Below are positions 33,913 to 41,819 of a stretch of 64,000 bases of DNA, piece after piece. The notes beneath the pieces are model-generated. The model did no database searches. It saw only the letters and a list, made by a program, of their open reading frames with translations, and was not told where the DNA came from. This DNA comes from Devosiaceae bacterium (lineage in GTDB: Bacteria > Pseudomonadota > Alphaproteobacteria > Rhizobiales > Devosiaceae). The position numbers and the translations under genes were made by a program. The DNA lies in assembly GCA_021648375.1 (NCBI GenBank), contig JAKISW010000013.1:4800-68799 (forward strand). The letters are read 5' to 3'. Numbering within the stretch: position 1 is the stretch's first letter; every line of letters begins with the position of its first letter.

Positions 33913-35460
33913 ATGATAAGAGTGGGCATAGATGTTGGCGGCACCAACACAGACGCAGTCGTCATGCGAAACGACGAGTTTCTGGGTGGCGTGAAAAGTC
34001 CAACAACCCCTGATGTTTTTTCTGGTGTTGAGATTGCTGTGCGCAATGCCTTGAAAAAGGCATCCACAAACGCCGCTGAGGTTGATGCGGTAATGATTGG
34101 CACAACCCATTTTGTGAACGCTCTTGTTGAGCGTAAACGGCTGGCAAAAAGCGGCCTGATACGCTTGTGCCTGCCATCGGGAAGTGCGCTTTTTCCCTTC
34201 GCGGACTGGCCATCCGATCTAGTTGAGGCAATTGGTGGATCGTTTCGTCTGATCGATGGCGGATATGAAATGGACGGCAGCGAAATTGCCCCATTGGATA
34301 AGGAACAACTGCTGAAAGCTGCCGACGACCTCATAGAAGATGGCTGTACGCAAATTGCAATTAGTTCGGTTTTCGCCACCATTCGAGACGAAATGGAGCA
34401 GACAGCCAAAAAAATCTTAAATGAGAAGCGTCCCCAACTTGAAATATCGCTAAGCTGCGATATTGGCCGGATGGGGCTTTTAGAGCGGGAGAATGCAGCA
34501 ATTATAAATGCGTCCCTGAAGCCCCTGGCAACTGAGGTGATTGAGGCCTTTAGAAAACTTCAAAATGGTGTTGGATTTAACTGCCCGCTATTTTTTACCC
34601 GCAATGATGGAACATTGATTGATACGGAGGAAGTGCTTCGTTTGCCGGTGTTGACATTTGCCTGTGGCCCGACAAATTCCATGCGCGGGGCCGCTTATCT
34701 TTCTGGGGTTAAGCATGCTCTTGTGGTTGATATTGGCGGTACAACAACCGATGTGGGCGAGGTGCGAAACGGTTTTCCCCGACTGGCCGGAACCTCAGTT
34801 ACCGTAGCGGACGTACGCACAAATTTTTCCATGCCGGATGTTATCAGTATCGGGCTTGGGGGGGGATCAAAAATTAATGAAGATCACCCACAGGCCATCG
34901 GCCCTTCATCTGTTGGCCATGAATTATTGCGCGAGGCAAAGATTTTTGGCGGCAACATTCTGACTGCGAGTGACCTTGCTGTAGCAATTGGACGCGCTGA
35001 GATGGGCACGCATCCGGCTCCTGAATTTAAGAACGCCAATCAACTGAAATCACTGCTGGATCAAATGATCAGTGATGCAGTTGCCCGTTCGCGCACCAGC
35101 GATGAGCAGATGCCTGTAATTTCTGTAGGAGGGGGAAGCGTTTTGATGGGAGAACATGTTGACGGTTTGAAGGTGGTTCGGCCGCCACACCATGATTTGG
35201 CAAACGCTGTTGGTGCAGCCATTGCTCAGGTTTCCGGTGAGGTTAGCAAAATTGTCACGCTTGGTGATGAACTTGATCGGGAAGAGGCCATTTCGCAGGT
35301 GACAAAAGAAGCCAATGATGTTGCGATTTTGCGCGGTGCTGATGCGGCAAGTCTTAGCGTACTCTCCATGTCTGACGTACCTTTATCCTACCTTCCCGGC
35401 AATAATCTTGCAATTAATGTCACCGTGGTTGGTGACCTGAAAATGGAGGCCGTCAAATGA
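33913..35460 (+). CDS. Short hydantoinase/oxoprolinase family protein (HyuA-like)
   Basis: The protein has 515 residues. It starts RVGIDVGGTNTDAVVM, the phosphate-binding loop of the ASKHA-type hydantoinase/oxoprolinase A fold. A second such motif, LVVDIGGTTTDVGEVRNG, lies near residue 275. It lacks the C-terminal domain of about 170 residues found in full HyuA (compare the 691-residue protein at 39734). Family members open five-membered imide or lactam rings using ATP. Its stop overlaps the start of the DUF917 gene (ATGA), a pairing seen repeatedly in bacteria. The substrate is unknown. Confidence 0.9.
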   Translation: MIRVGIDVGGTNTDAVVMRNDEFLGGVKSPTTPDVFSGVEIAVRNALKKASTNAAEVDAVMIGTTHFVNALVERKRLAKSGLIRLCLPSGSALFPFADWPSDLVEAIGGSFRLIDGGYEMDGSEIAPLDKEQLLKAADDLIEDGCTQIAISSVFATIRDEMEQTAKKILNEKRPQLEISLSCDIGRMGLLERENAAIINASLKPLATEVIEAFRKLQNGVGFNCPLFFTRNDGTLIDTEEVLRLPVLTFACGPTNSMRGAAYLSGVKHALVVDIGGTTTDVGEVRNGFPRLAGTSVTVADVRTNFSMPDVISIGLGGGSKINEDHPQAIGPSSVGHELLREAKIFGGNILTASDLAVAIGRAEMGTHPAPEFKNANQLKSLLDQMISDAVARSRTSDEQMPVISVGGGSVLMGEHVDGLKVVRPPHHDLANAVGAAIAQVSGEVSKIVTLGDELDREEAISQVTKEANDVAILRGADAASLSVLSMSDVPLSYLPGNNLAINVTVVGDLKMEAVK

Positions 35461-36527
35461 GTAATCCTCAAGTCAAAAGCGTTGGATATCAGGAGCTGAA
35501 GTTTATTGCTGACGGGGGCGCAATATTGGGATCGGGTGGCGGTGGAGACCCCTATGTTGGTCGTCTTATGGCCCAACAGGTATTGGGGACACAAAAGTCG
35601 GTGCCGGTAATTGGCATTGAAGAGCTTCCTGACGATGCTTTAATTATGCCGATTGCAATGATGGGCGCGCCGACAGTTATGTTGGAGAAATTCCCAAGCG
35701 GCGAAGAAATCCCAAAACTATTGTCCATGATGGAGAGGTTCATGGGAAAAAAAGTTGCCGCAATTCTTTGTATTGAAGCAGGTGGGCTAAATTCAACCAT
35801 ACCTTTTATAGCGGCTGCTAAAATGCAGCTGCCGATAGTGGATGGAGATGCAATGGGGCGCGCTTTCCCAGAGCTTCAGATGGTGAGTTTTACGCTGGGC
35901 GGCATGATGGCCACCCCAATGGCAATGATGGATGAAAAGGGAAACGGGGCGACTTTTGACACCGTAAATAATGGATGGACCGAAAAACTTGCTCGCGCTC
36001 TGACTATTGAAATGGGCGGGGCGGCCATGGTCTCTCTTTATCCGGTGACCGCTGGTCAGTGCCGCGACTATCTTATTCGCGGCAGTCTGACAAAAGCCCA
36101 CAGGATTGGCCAGATAATGGCTGAAAAAGGGGGCGGTGCATGCGCGGCCCTGGTTGAGGAGTTTAATGGAGTGCACTTGTTTCAGGGGCGGGTTCGTGAC
36201 GTTGAACGAGTTAGCGAGGGTGGATTTGCTCGCGGCACAGTTAAACTTGAGGGGCTTGGTGTTTTTACAGGTCGAGAGATTGTTCTTTCATTCCAAAACG
36301 AATTCCTCATCGCCCAGGAAGGTGATGCTGTTTTGGCGACAACGCCTGATTTGATTACTTTGATGGATGTATTTACAGGCAATGCCGTTACAACAGAACT
36401 GGTCAAATATGGTTTGCCGGTAAACGTGCTTGGCTTGCCTTGTGATCCTATATGGCAGAGCCAAGAAGCACTGGAAATGGTCGGGCCGCGTTATTTCAAG
36501 CTGGATTTTGATTATAAACCGATCTAG
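35457..36527 (+). CDS. DUF917 family protein
   Basis: The protein has 356 residues. The N-terminal GGAILGSGGGGDPYVGRL is the hallmark of DUF917, and the rest (for example AILCIEAGGLNSTIPFIAAA and LPIVDGDAMGRAFPELQM) fits throughout. DUF917 proteins accompany hydantoinase/oxoprolinase A proteins, and one branch has been linked to thiohydantoin desulfuration; its role here is inferred only from company. It is translationally coupled to the gene before it. Its TAG stop shares a CTAG tetranucleotide with the stop of the convergent LuxR gene. Confidence 0.9.
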   Translation: MSNPQVKSVGYQELKFIADGGAILGSGGGGDPYVGRLMAQQVLGTQKSVPVIGIEELPDDALIMPIAMMGAPTVMLEKFPSGEEIPKLLSMMERFMGKKVAAILCIEAGGLNSTIPFIAAAKMQLPIVDGDAMGRAFPELQMVSFTLGGMMATPMAMMDEKGNGATFDTVNNGWTEKLARALTIEMGGAAMVSLYPVTAGQCRDYLIRGSLTKAHRIGQIMAEKGGGACAALVEEFNGVHLFQGRVRDVERVSEGGFARGTVKLEGLGVFTGREIVLSFQNEFLIAQEGDAVLATTPDLITLMDVFTGNAVTTELVKYGLPVNVLGLPCDPIWQSQEALEMVGPRYFKLDFDYKPI

Positions 36528-38068
36528 GTCATGACCCTAGAACCCGCAGCAATCAACCCTTTGGTCAATGCAACTCTGATGGCATCTCGGCGACTATGTA
36601 CGGATAGTTTTCTGTAGATGTTTTTCAGGTGATATTTGATGGTTGATTCTGATACACCAAGATCCAGCGCGATGGCCTTGTTGCTTGTTGCTTCAGATAA
36701 ACGGCTCAGTACTCCAACCTCTGAAACAGTAAACCCCAATATTGCTCCGTTGTTGAGGTCTTTATTCTGTGGCGTCTGTCTGGTCAGCATGGTATTTTGC
36801 AACCGTCTGGCAAAGTGAACATAACGCTTGCGCTGCTTGCATTCTTTGCAGATGTTTGAGATAAATTCATGCTCGCTTTCTAACAGGAATAACCACCCCT
36901 GGTCCTCAATTGCTTTAACTGCACGCATGAAATGCTTCATAACGATATCAAACCGGCCACGATTGTGCCATTGCTTGGCCTGATACATGTCATCCAATGC
37001 GCGAATACGACAAAGTGTAGGAGTTTGCACAGGGCTTTCTCCCACATTTAGCTGCCAGGTGTTCGTGGTTGGCAGCAACAGCACAACCTGGCGTTCTGGC
37101 AGGTTACCTGGTTTGTTTGCTGAGGGGTTTTTTTCTTCAAGCAAAAACTCCTGACGTAACAATTGCATTGCGGGTAATAATTGTACCAGTCCGCGAGCCC
37201 GCAGCATTGCTTCATAGCCACTATGCTGTTCCAGTACATTCACATCTCCCTGGCGAATTGCGGCACGAAATTGCAATGCCACAAGAACAAGAAATGTCTC
37301 TGGCCAGAATTCGCCAGAAATTATCTCCTCACCCAGCGGCGCAAGCTGATCCGGATCAGGAAAAACGCTGCTGGCCTCGGCAATAACCCAATGGCGTGTG
37401 ATTTCGATCATGGCATTTTCACAAACCGGCGTACCACATTTAATCAGGTGGTTATGAGCATTGTCGAGCGCGTGCTTTGCCTCATTTAATCTCCCGGCAT
37501 AAACATGAATAAACGCCATATGCAAATGAACGAACAGCTGAAGGTAGTTGCTTTCGCAACGCTGATAAGCATTGAGCGCAAGTTTTGCCATTTCAAATGC
37601 TGCGCCTATATTGTTACGGCGCAAGAATAAAACCAATAAAAGATTATATATTCCTCCCTGGCAAATGACATCGTCCGGGTTAAAAAAGCCAACAGAATCG
37701 ATGTATTTCCAGAGTTGCTTTTCACTTGGGTTTGCGTCGGATTTCAGCATAAAAAGCAGTTCAAAAATAAGCAGACTGGCTTGATTTTCATCAAGATGAT
37801 CCGACTGATCAATTATTGCTTTGTCCTTATCAAACCCCAGCGTTGTGATCAGGTTTTCATATCGTTTGATTGCCTGCTGATGCCTGCTTTGTTTGTGATC
37901 GAGCAGTATTTTTGTCAGCTGAATATCCAGATTTTCATCAACGATATGTTGAACGCCAACATAAGCACTCACTGGTGATGCGAGTGCTTCTCTGAAGGAA
38001 AATACGGGTGGGGTACCGTCTTTGCTGAGCAGGTTTTTCTTGTCGCCAATGCCATACGGATAGTTCAA
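36524..38068 (-). CDS. LuxR-type transcriptional regulator with long helical N-terminal region
   Basis: The protein has 514 residues. The last 65 are a LuxR/GerE DNA-binding domain (LSEATSNKAIALDLGVSESTIKYHLKNIYRKLSVHSR). The first 440 are helical and TPR-like, resembling the sensory arm of MalT-type regulators but without a Walker ATPase. The start is TTG at 38068 with AAAGG 8 nt upstream; no in-frame ATG is available nearby. It is divergent from the XRE-cupin gene and convergent with DUF917. It probably regulates the surrounding catabolic genes in response to the imported compound or its product. Confidence 0.88.
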   Translation of the reverse strand: MNYPYGIGDKKNLLSKDGTPPVFSFREALASPVSAYVGVQHIVDENLDIQLTKILLDHKQSRHQQAIKRYENLITTLGFDKDKAIIDQSDHLDENQASLLIFELLFMLKSDANPSEKQLWKYIDSVGFFNPDDVICQGGIYNLLLVLFLRRNNIGAAFEMAKLALNAYQRCESNYLQLFVHLHMAFIHVYAGRLNEAKHALDNAHNHLIKCGTPVCENAMIEITRHWVIAEASSVFPDPDQLAPLGEEIISGEFWPETFLVLVALQFRAAIRQGDVNVLEQHSGYEAMLRARGLVQLLPAMQLLRQEFLLEEKNPSANKPGNLPERQVVLLLPTTNTWQLNVGESPVQTPTLCRIRALDDMYQAKQWHNRGRFDIVMKHFMRAVKAIEDQGWLFLLESEHEFISNICKECKQRKRYVHFARRLQNTMLTRQTPQNKDLNNGAILGFTVSEVGVLSRLSEATSNKAIALDLGVSESTIKYHLKNIYRKLSVHSRRDAIRVALTKGLIAAGSRVMT

Positions 38069-38453
38069 TTTAGTGACCTTTCCCTGGATTGGCGTGCATG
38101 AGCAAGCTTGAGTTGATAGTCATAAATCTTGGTAGGTATTTTCCAGTCTAGTACAATTTATGTGGTTTTTCCAAAATTGAGTTTGTTCCCAATTTGCGCT
38201 TTCAATGTAAATATCCGCAAAGCAATGGGTTTTTCTGTTCCTGAATCCCCTTCTTCAACTGCTTACATTGCAACAAAAGTGGTGGTGAGCGCCAAATGAT
38301 GAAGGGTTGTAAATTGCAGCTCTCACCGGATTTGATGCCTGAACATTTAGAATAACCCTTGCCATAGAAACCCATAAATATTTTAGTATTTGTAAAAAAC
38401 TTGACATAATGATGCAAGTTCTTTTTTAGTAATACTAAAAAGAGGGGTGTCAC
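38069..38453. promoter_or_regulatory. Divergent regulatory region between LuxR and XRE-cupin genes
   Basis: The region is 385 bp and AT-rich. It contains a likely promoter for the XRE gene: TTGACA at 38401-38406 with a weak -10 (TTTAGT, 38425-38430) after 18 bp. The promoter sits inside two concentric inverted repeats listed separately. No coding frame is credible. Both flanking regulators start with TTG. Confidence 0.6.
38381..38440. promoter_or_regulatory. Concentric inverted repeats, probable operator
   Basis: The outer arms are a perfect 10-bp inverted repeat: TTTTAGTATT (38381-38390) and AATACTAAAA (38431-38440). The inner arms are AACTTG-CAT and ATG-CAAGTT (38398-38420, one bulged base). 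Both share nearly the same centre (about 38410) and the inner left arm contains the -35 TTGACA. The arrangement suits autoregulation by the XRE-cupin protein or binding of the LuxR-type protein. Confidence 0.6.
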
Positions 38454-39092
38454 TTGCAAAATTCTGTTCCGAAAAAAAATGAAACTCAAGAAGATACCCT
38501 TGGTAAAAAATTGCGCGCACGCCGTCGTGAACTTGGTCTGACATTGCAAACTGTCGCCAATCGGGCGGGATTAACGGTTGGGTTTATTTCACAGATTGAG
38601 CGCGATCTCACTGCGCCCTCTCTCTCATCGCTTGTGTCTGTATCTCAAGTTTTGGAAATGCATGTAAGTGAATTTTTGTCTCAGCCCAAAGGCGACAAAT
38701 CAATAACCCGGCAGGATGAGCGCAGGGCCTATGCGGTCGGGGACAATTCAATGTCCTATGAGCGGCTTTCATCAAATTTTTCTGGGAATGTCCTGCGTAG
38801 TGTCCTGGTTCATGAACCACCTGGCCACAAGGGGGAGTCCATCAGTCATGACGGTGAAGAGATGTTGTTTGTTTTAAGCGGGATGCTGACTGCTGAAATC
38901 GGGGGAATTCATACTATTTTGAAAGCAGGAGATTCAATTCATTTCCCCTCCACAACGACGCACTCCAGTTGGAATCATACGGATGAAACCACAACATTCC
39001 TGTGGGTGGGAACCATGGATGTGTTTGGGGAGGATGGGGCGGAGCCGGATCCGATCCACAGAAGTTCTAGGTCATTAAAGGAGCCGGAATAA
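38454..39092 (+). CDS. XRE family regulator with C-terminal cupin domain
   Basis: The protein has 212 residues. Residues about 18-75 form an HTH_3 domain (LGLTLQTVANRAGLTVGFISQIERDLTAPSLSSL). Residues about 125-195 form a cupin-2 barrel (HDGEEMLFVLSGMLTAEI and DSIHFPSTTTHSSWN). Such proteins bind a small ligand in the cupin and control amino acid or polyamine catabolism. The start is TTG at 38454, after GAGGGG. It stands ahead of the GAF-HyuA-HyuB-M24 genes. Confidence 0.92.
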   Translation: MQNSVPKKNETQEDTLGKKLRARRRELGLTLQTVANRAGLTVGFISQIERDLTAPSLSSLVSVSQVLEMHVSEFLSQPKGDKSITRQDERRAYAVGDNSMSYERLSSNFSGNVLRSVLVHEPPGHKGESISHDGEEMLFVLSGMLTAEIGGIHTILKAGDSIHFPSTTTHSSWNHTDETTTFLWVGTMDVFGEDGAEPDPIHRSSRSLKEPE

Positions 39093-39231
39093 ATTCTGAT
39101 CAAAGACTAAACACTAAACGGATCATCTTTTTTGCTCCTCAACATCCCTGGGTCAAAAACCTGATTGACCCTGTGCCAGTTGTAACCGACGAAGATTTTT
39201 TTTGTGAATTCTTAGCCAAAGAGGCAACATA

Positions 39232-39744
39232 ATGAACTTGAGAATTGAAGAATTTACCGAAGCACTCAGTGTGAAGAGCAATCAGCCTTTGAATAGTTTT
39301 GATGCGCTTTATCGGCTTGCCCACGACATTGTTGGTGCAAAATTGTTTACTTTGACAATGATTGACCCGCTTAGAAAGCAGGCGCGCCGGATTTTTTCCA
39401 ATATGCCTGATGCCTATCCGCTACAGGGTACCAAACCGATAATCGATGATGCCTGGACGCAGCAGGTCTTGGGGCGCCATGAAGTTTTTGTCGCCAATAC
39501 AATTTCAGAAATAGCTGAGGTGTTTGCTGATTATGATTTGATCAGGTCTTTGGGCTGTGAATCCACCATGAACATACCAGTTACGGTTCAGGGGGAGGTT
39601 CTGGGGACAATAAACTGTCTGCATGAAGCCGGGCATTATTGCGCACAGCAGATTTCGTCCTCTTCTCAGCTTAAGCTCCCTGGCGCCGCTATCTTCCTTT
39701 TAAACAATTCAATCCTATCTCAAGGAGATAATAATGGCCAATAA
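39232..39744 (+). CDS. GAF domain protein
   Basis: The protein has 170 residues, essentially one GAF domain (YRLAHDIVGAKLFTLTMID, then CESTMNIPVTVQGEVLGTINCLHEAGHY). It has no output domain, so it is either a small ligand sensor or an accessory enzyme. Such GAF proteins are known beside hydantoinase genes. Its last 11 bases overlap the start of hyuA, and the hyuA ribosome binding site (AAGGAG, about 39722) lies inside it, so the two are coupled. Confidence 0.85.
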   Translation: MNLRIEEFTEALSVKSNQPLNSFDALYRLAHDIVGAKLFTLTMIDPLRKQARRIFSNMPDAYPLQGTKPIIDDAWTQQVLGRHEVFVANTISEIAEVFADYDLIRSLGCESTMNIPVTVQGEVLGTINCLHEAGHYCAQQISSSSQLKLPGAAIFLLNNSILSQGDNNGQ

Positions 39745-41809
39745 ATCAACACGTGTAGCAACAGATGTTGGCGGTACATTCACCGATCTGGTTTGTTTTG
39801 AAACGGATTTGGAAACCGGACAACAACGTGTTTTTACGGCAAAAACCGATACAACACCGCCAAATTTCGAGCAGGGTGTACTCAACGTTCTGGCAAAGGC
39901 AAATCTTGATCCCGCAGAAATAGATTTTTTGGCCCATGGAACAACCGTGGTGATTAATTCCCTAACCGAGCGCAAGGGCGCAAAAGTCGGGTTGATTACC
40001 ACCGAAGGGTTTCGCGACATTCTTGAAATCGCTCGTGGCAATCGGCCGGATTTTTTCAACCTGCATTATGAAAAACCAAAACCCTTTGTGCCTCGGTATT
40101 TACGAAAAGAACTCCCCGGTCGCATGTCCTACAAGGGTGAGGAAATGCATGCGTTGGATCTTTCGGGCCTTGGTGCAATTTTGGACGGGTTTCGGGATGA
40201 GGCAGTGGAGGCTGTGGCAATCTGCTTTTTGCATTCTTACGCCAACCCTGTCCACGAACAGGAAACTCTGGCTGAAATTGAGCGCCTGTGGCCGGAAATC
40301 TCTGTGGTATCTTCACACCAGATCACTCGTGAATGGCGCGAATATGAACGCACAAGCACAAGTGTTCTTTCCGCCTATGTTCAGCCTGCTGCTGAACGCT
40401 ACCTGCGACATCTTGATGAGGGGCTAAAAGCCAAAGGCTTCAAGGGAAGTCCTTATATCATGCAGTCCAATTGTGGTGTGGAATCTTTGGAGGCCGTATC
40501 AAAAACCCCAATTACCATGGTAGAATCCGGGCCTGCGTCCGGTTTTTGGGGGGCGGCAGAGCTGGGCAAACTTATTGGCGAGGCGAACATACTGGCCCTT
40601 GATATTGGAGGCACTACTGCAAAGTGCTCATTGATTGAGAATGGCAAGGTCTCGATAATGACCGATTATTGGATTGAACGGGACAAAACCTCAGCCGGAT
40701 ATCCAATTATGGTTCCGGTTGTTGATCTGGTGGAAATCGGTAATGGAGGCGGCTCCATCGCCTGGGTTGATGATTTTGAAAAACTGCATGTCGGCCCTAA
40801 GTCTGCCGGTGCCATACCGGGTCCCGCCGCCTACGGCAAAGGTGGAAATGAAGCAACTTCAACTGATGCAAACCTTTGGCTGGGCCGCATAAATAAAGAC
40901 TATTTTTGCGGGGGGGAAGTCATAGCTGATATGGATGCCACCGAAAGAGCTTTGCAAGCCATAGGAAAAAAACTCGGTGTTGATACAGATGAAGCGGCGC
41001 GTGGCATTGTGCGCATCGCCAATAATAATATGGTCAACGCCCTTAAATTGATTTCCCTGAATCGCGGTTTTGATCCCCGCGATTTCACCATGATTGCCTT
41101 TGGTGGTGGTGGAGCAATGCATGCGGTTGCTTTAGCTCAGGAACTTGGTGTGAAAAAAGTAATAGTTCCGGCTGCAGCGGCCGTATTCTCCGCCTGGGGC
41201 ATGATGATGTCGGACCTGCGGCGCGACTATTTTGTTACACATCTTACGGACGTGGCAAAAGGGTCAGGTGATAAAATCGAGAAGGTGTTTGCTGCAACTG
41301 AAAAGCAGGCTCTTGAAATGTTCAAGGAAGAAGGCGTGGATGCCTCAAAGATCAATTTTCAACGCTTTGGAAAATTCCGCTATCAAAATCAGGAACACAC
41401 AACCGAAGTTTTGCTGGATGAGGGCATTATCACTGATGCTCGCATCGCTCAAATCGAGGCGAATTTCCACGATACCTACGAGCGTGAATATACCTACCGC
41501 CTTGACGCACCCGTCGAGATGGTCGGGATACATCTGGTTGCGTCTGCTACCGTTGGTAAACTGACAATAAGCGAGACAAAACCAACCGGTACTCCCAGCT
41601 CAGCGGCAATAAAATCCGAGCGTGAAGTGGACTTTGCCCTTGAAGGCATTCATCTGAGCCAGATTTATAACGGGGATTTGCTGGAAAGCGGAATGAAGTT
41701 TACCGGTCCCGCAATTGTCGAAGATTCTGGCGCCACTACGCTTATCCACCCCGGAAATAGTGTCCGGGTCGATGGATATGGCAACCTTCACATCATTTTG
41801 AACAAATAG
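39734..41809 (+). CDS. hyuA: Hydantoinase/5-oxoprolinase A subunit, full length
   Basis: The protein has 691 residues. N-terminal hydantoinase A domain: RVATDVGGTFTDLVCFE, HGTTVVINSLTERKGAKVGLITTEGF and ARGNRPDFFNL. Central domain: ALDIGGTTAKCSLIENG and GGGSIAWVDDFEKLHVGPKSAGA. A C-terminal domain (about residues 500-690) is present, unlike the short paralogue at 33913. It acts with HyuB in ATP-dependent opening of hydantoins, N-methylhydantoin or 5-oxoproline. The family assignment is secure; the substrate is not. Confidence 0.92.
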   Translation: MANKSTRVATDVGGTFTDLVCFETDLETGQQRVFTAKTDTTPPNFEQGVLNVLAKANLDPAEIDFLAHGTTVVINSLTERKGAKVGLITTEGFRDILEIARGNRPDFFNLHYEKPKPFVPRYLRKELPGRMSYKGEEMHALDLSGLGAILDGFRDEAVEAVAICFLHSYANPVHEQETLAEIERLWPEISVVSSHQITREWREYERTSTSVLSAYVQPAAERYLRHLDEGLKAKGFKGSPYIMQSNCGVESLEAVSKTPITMVESGPASGFWGAAELGKLIGEANILALDIGGTTAKCSLIENGKVSIMTDYWIERDKTSAGYPIMVPVVDLVEIGNGGGSIAWVDDFEKLHVGPKSAGAIPGPAAYGKGGNEATSTDANLWLGRINKDYFCGGEVIADMDATERALQAIGKKLGVDTDEAARGIVRIANNNMVNALKLISLNRGFDPRDFTMIAFGGGGAMHAVALAQELGVKKVIVPAAAAVFSAWGMMMSDLRRDYFVTHLTDVAKGSGDKIEKVFAATEKQALEMFKEEGVDASKINFQRFGKFRYQNQEHTTEVLLDEGIITDARIAQIEANFHDTYEREYTYRLDAPVEMVGIHLVASATVGKLTISETKPTGTPSSAAIKSEREVDFALEGIHLSQIYNGDLLESGMKFTGPAIVEDSGATTLIHPGNSVRVDGYGNLHIILNK

Positions 41810-41819
41810 GGGAAGTAAA

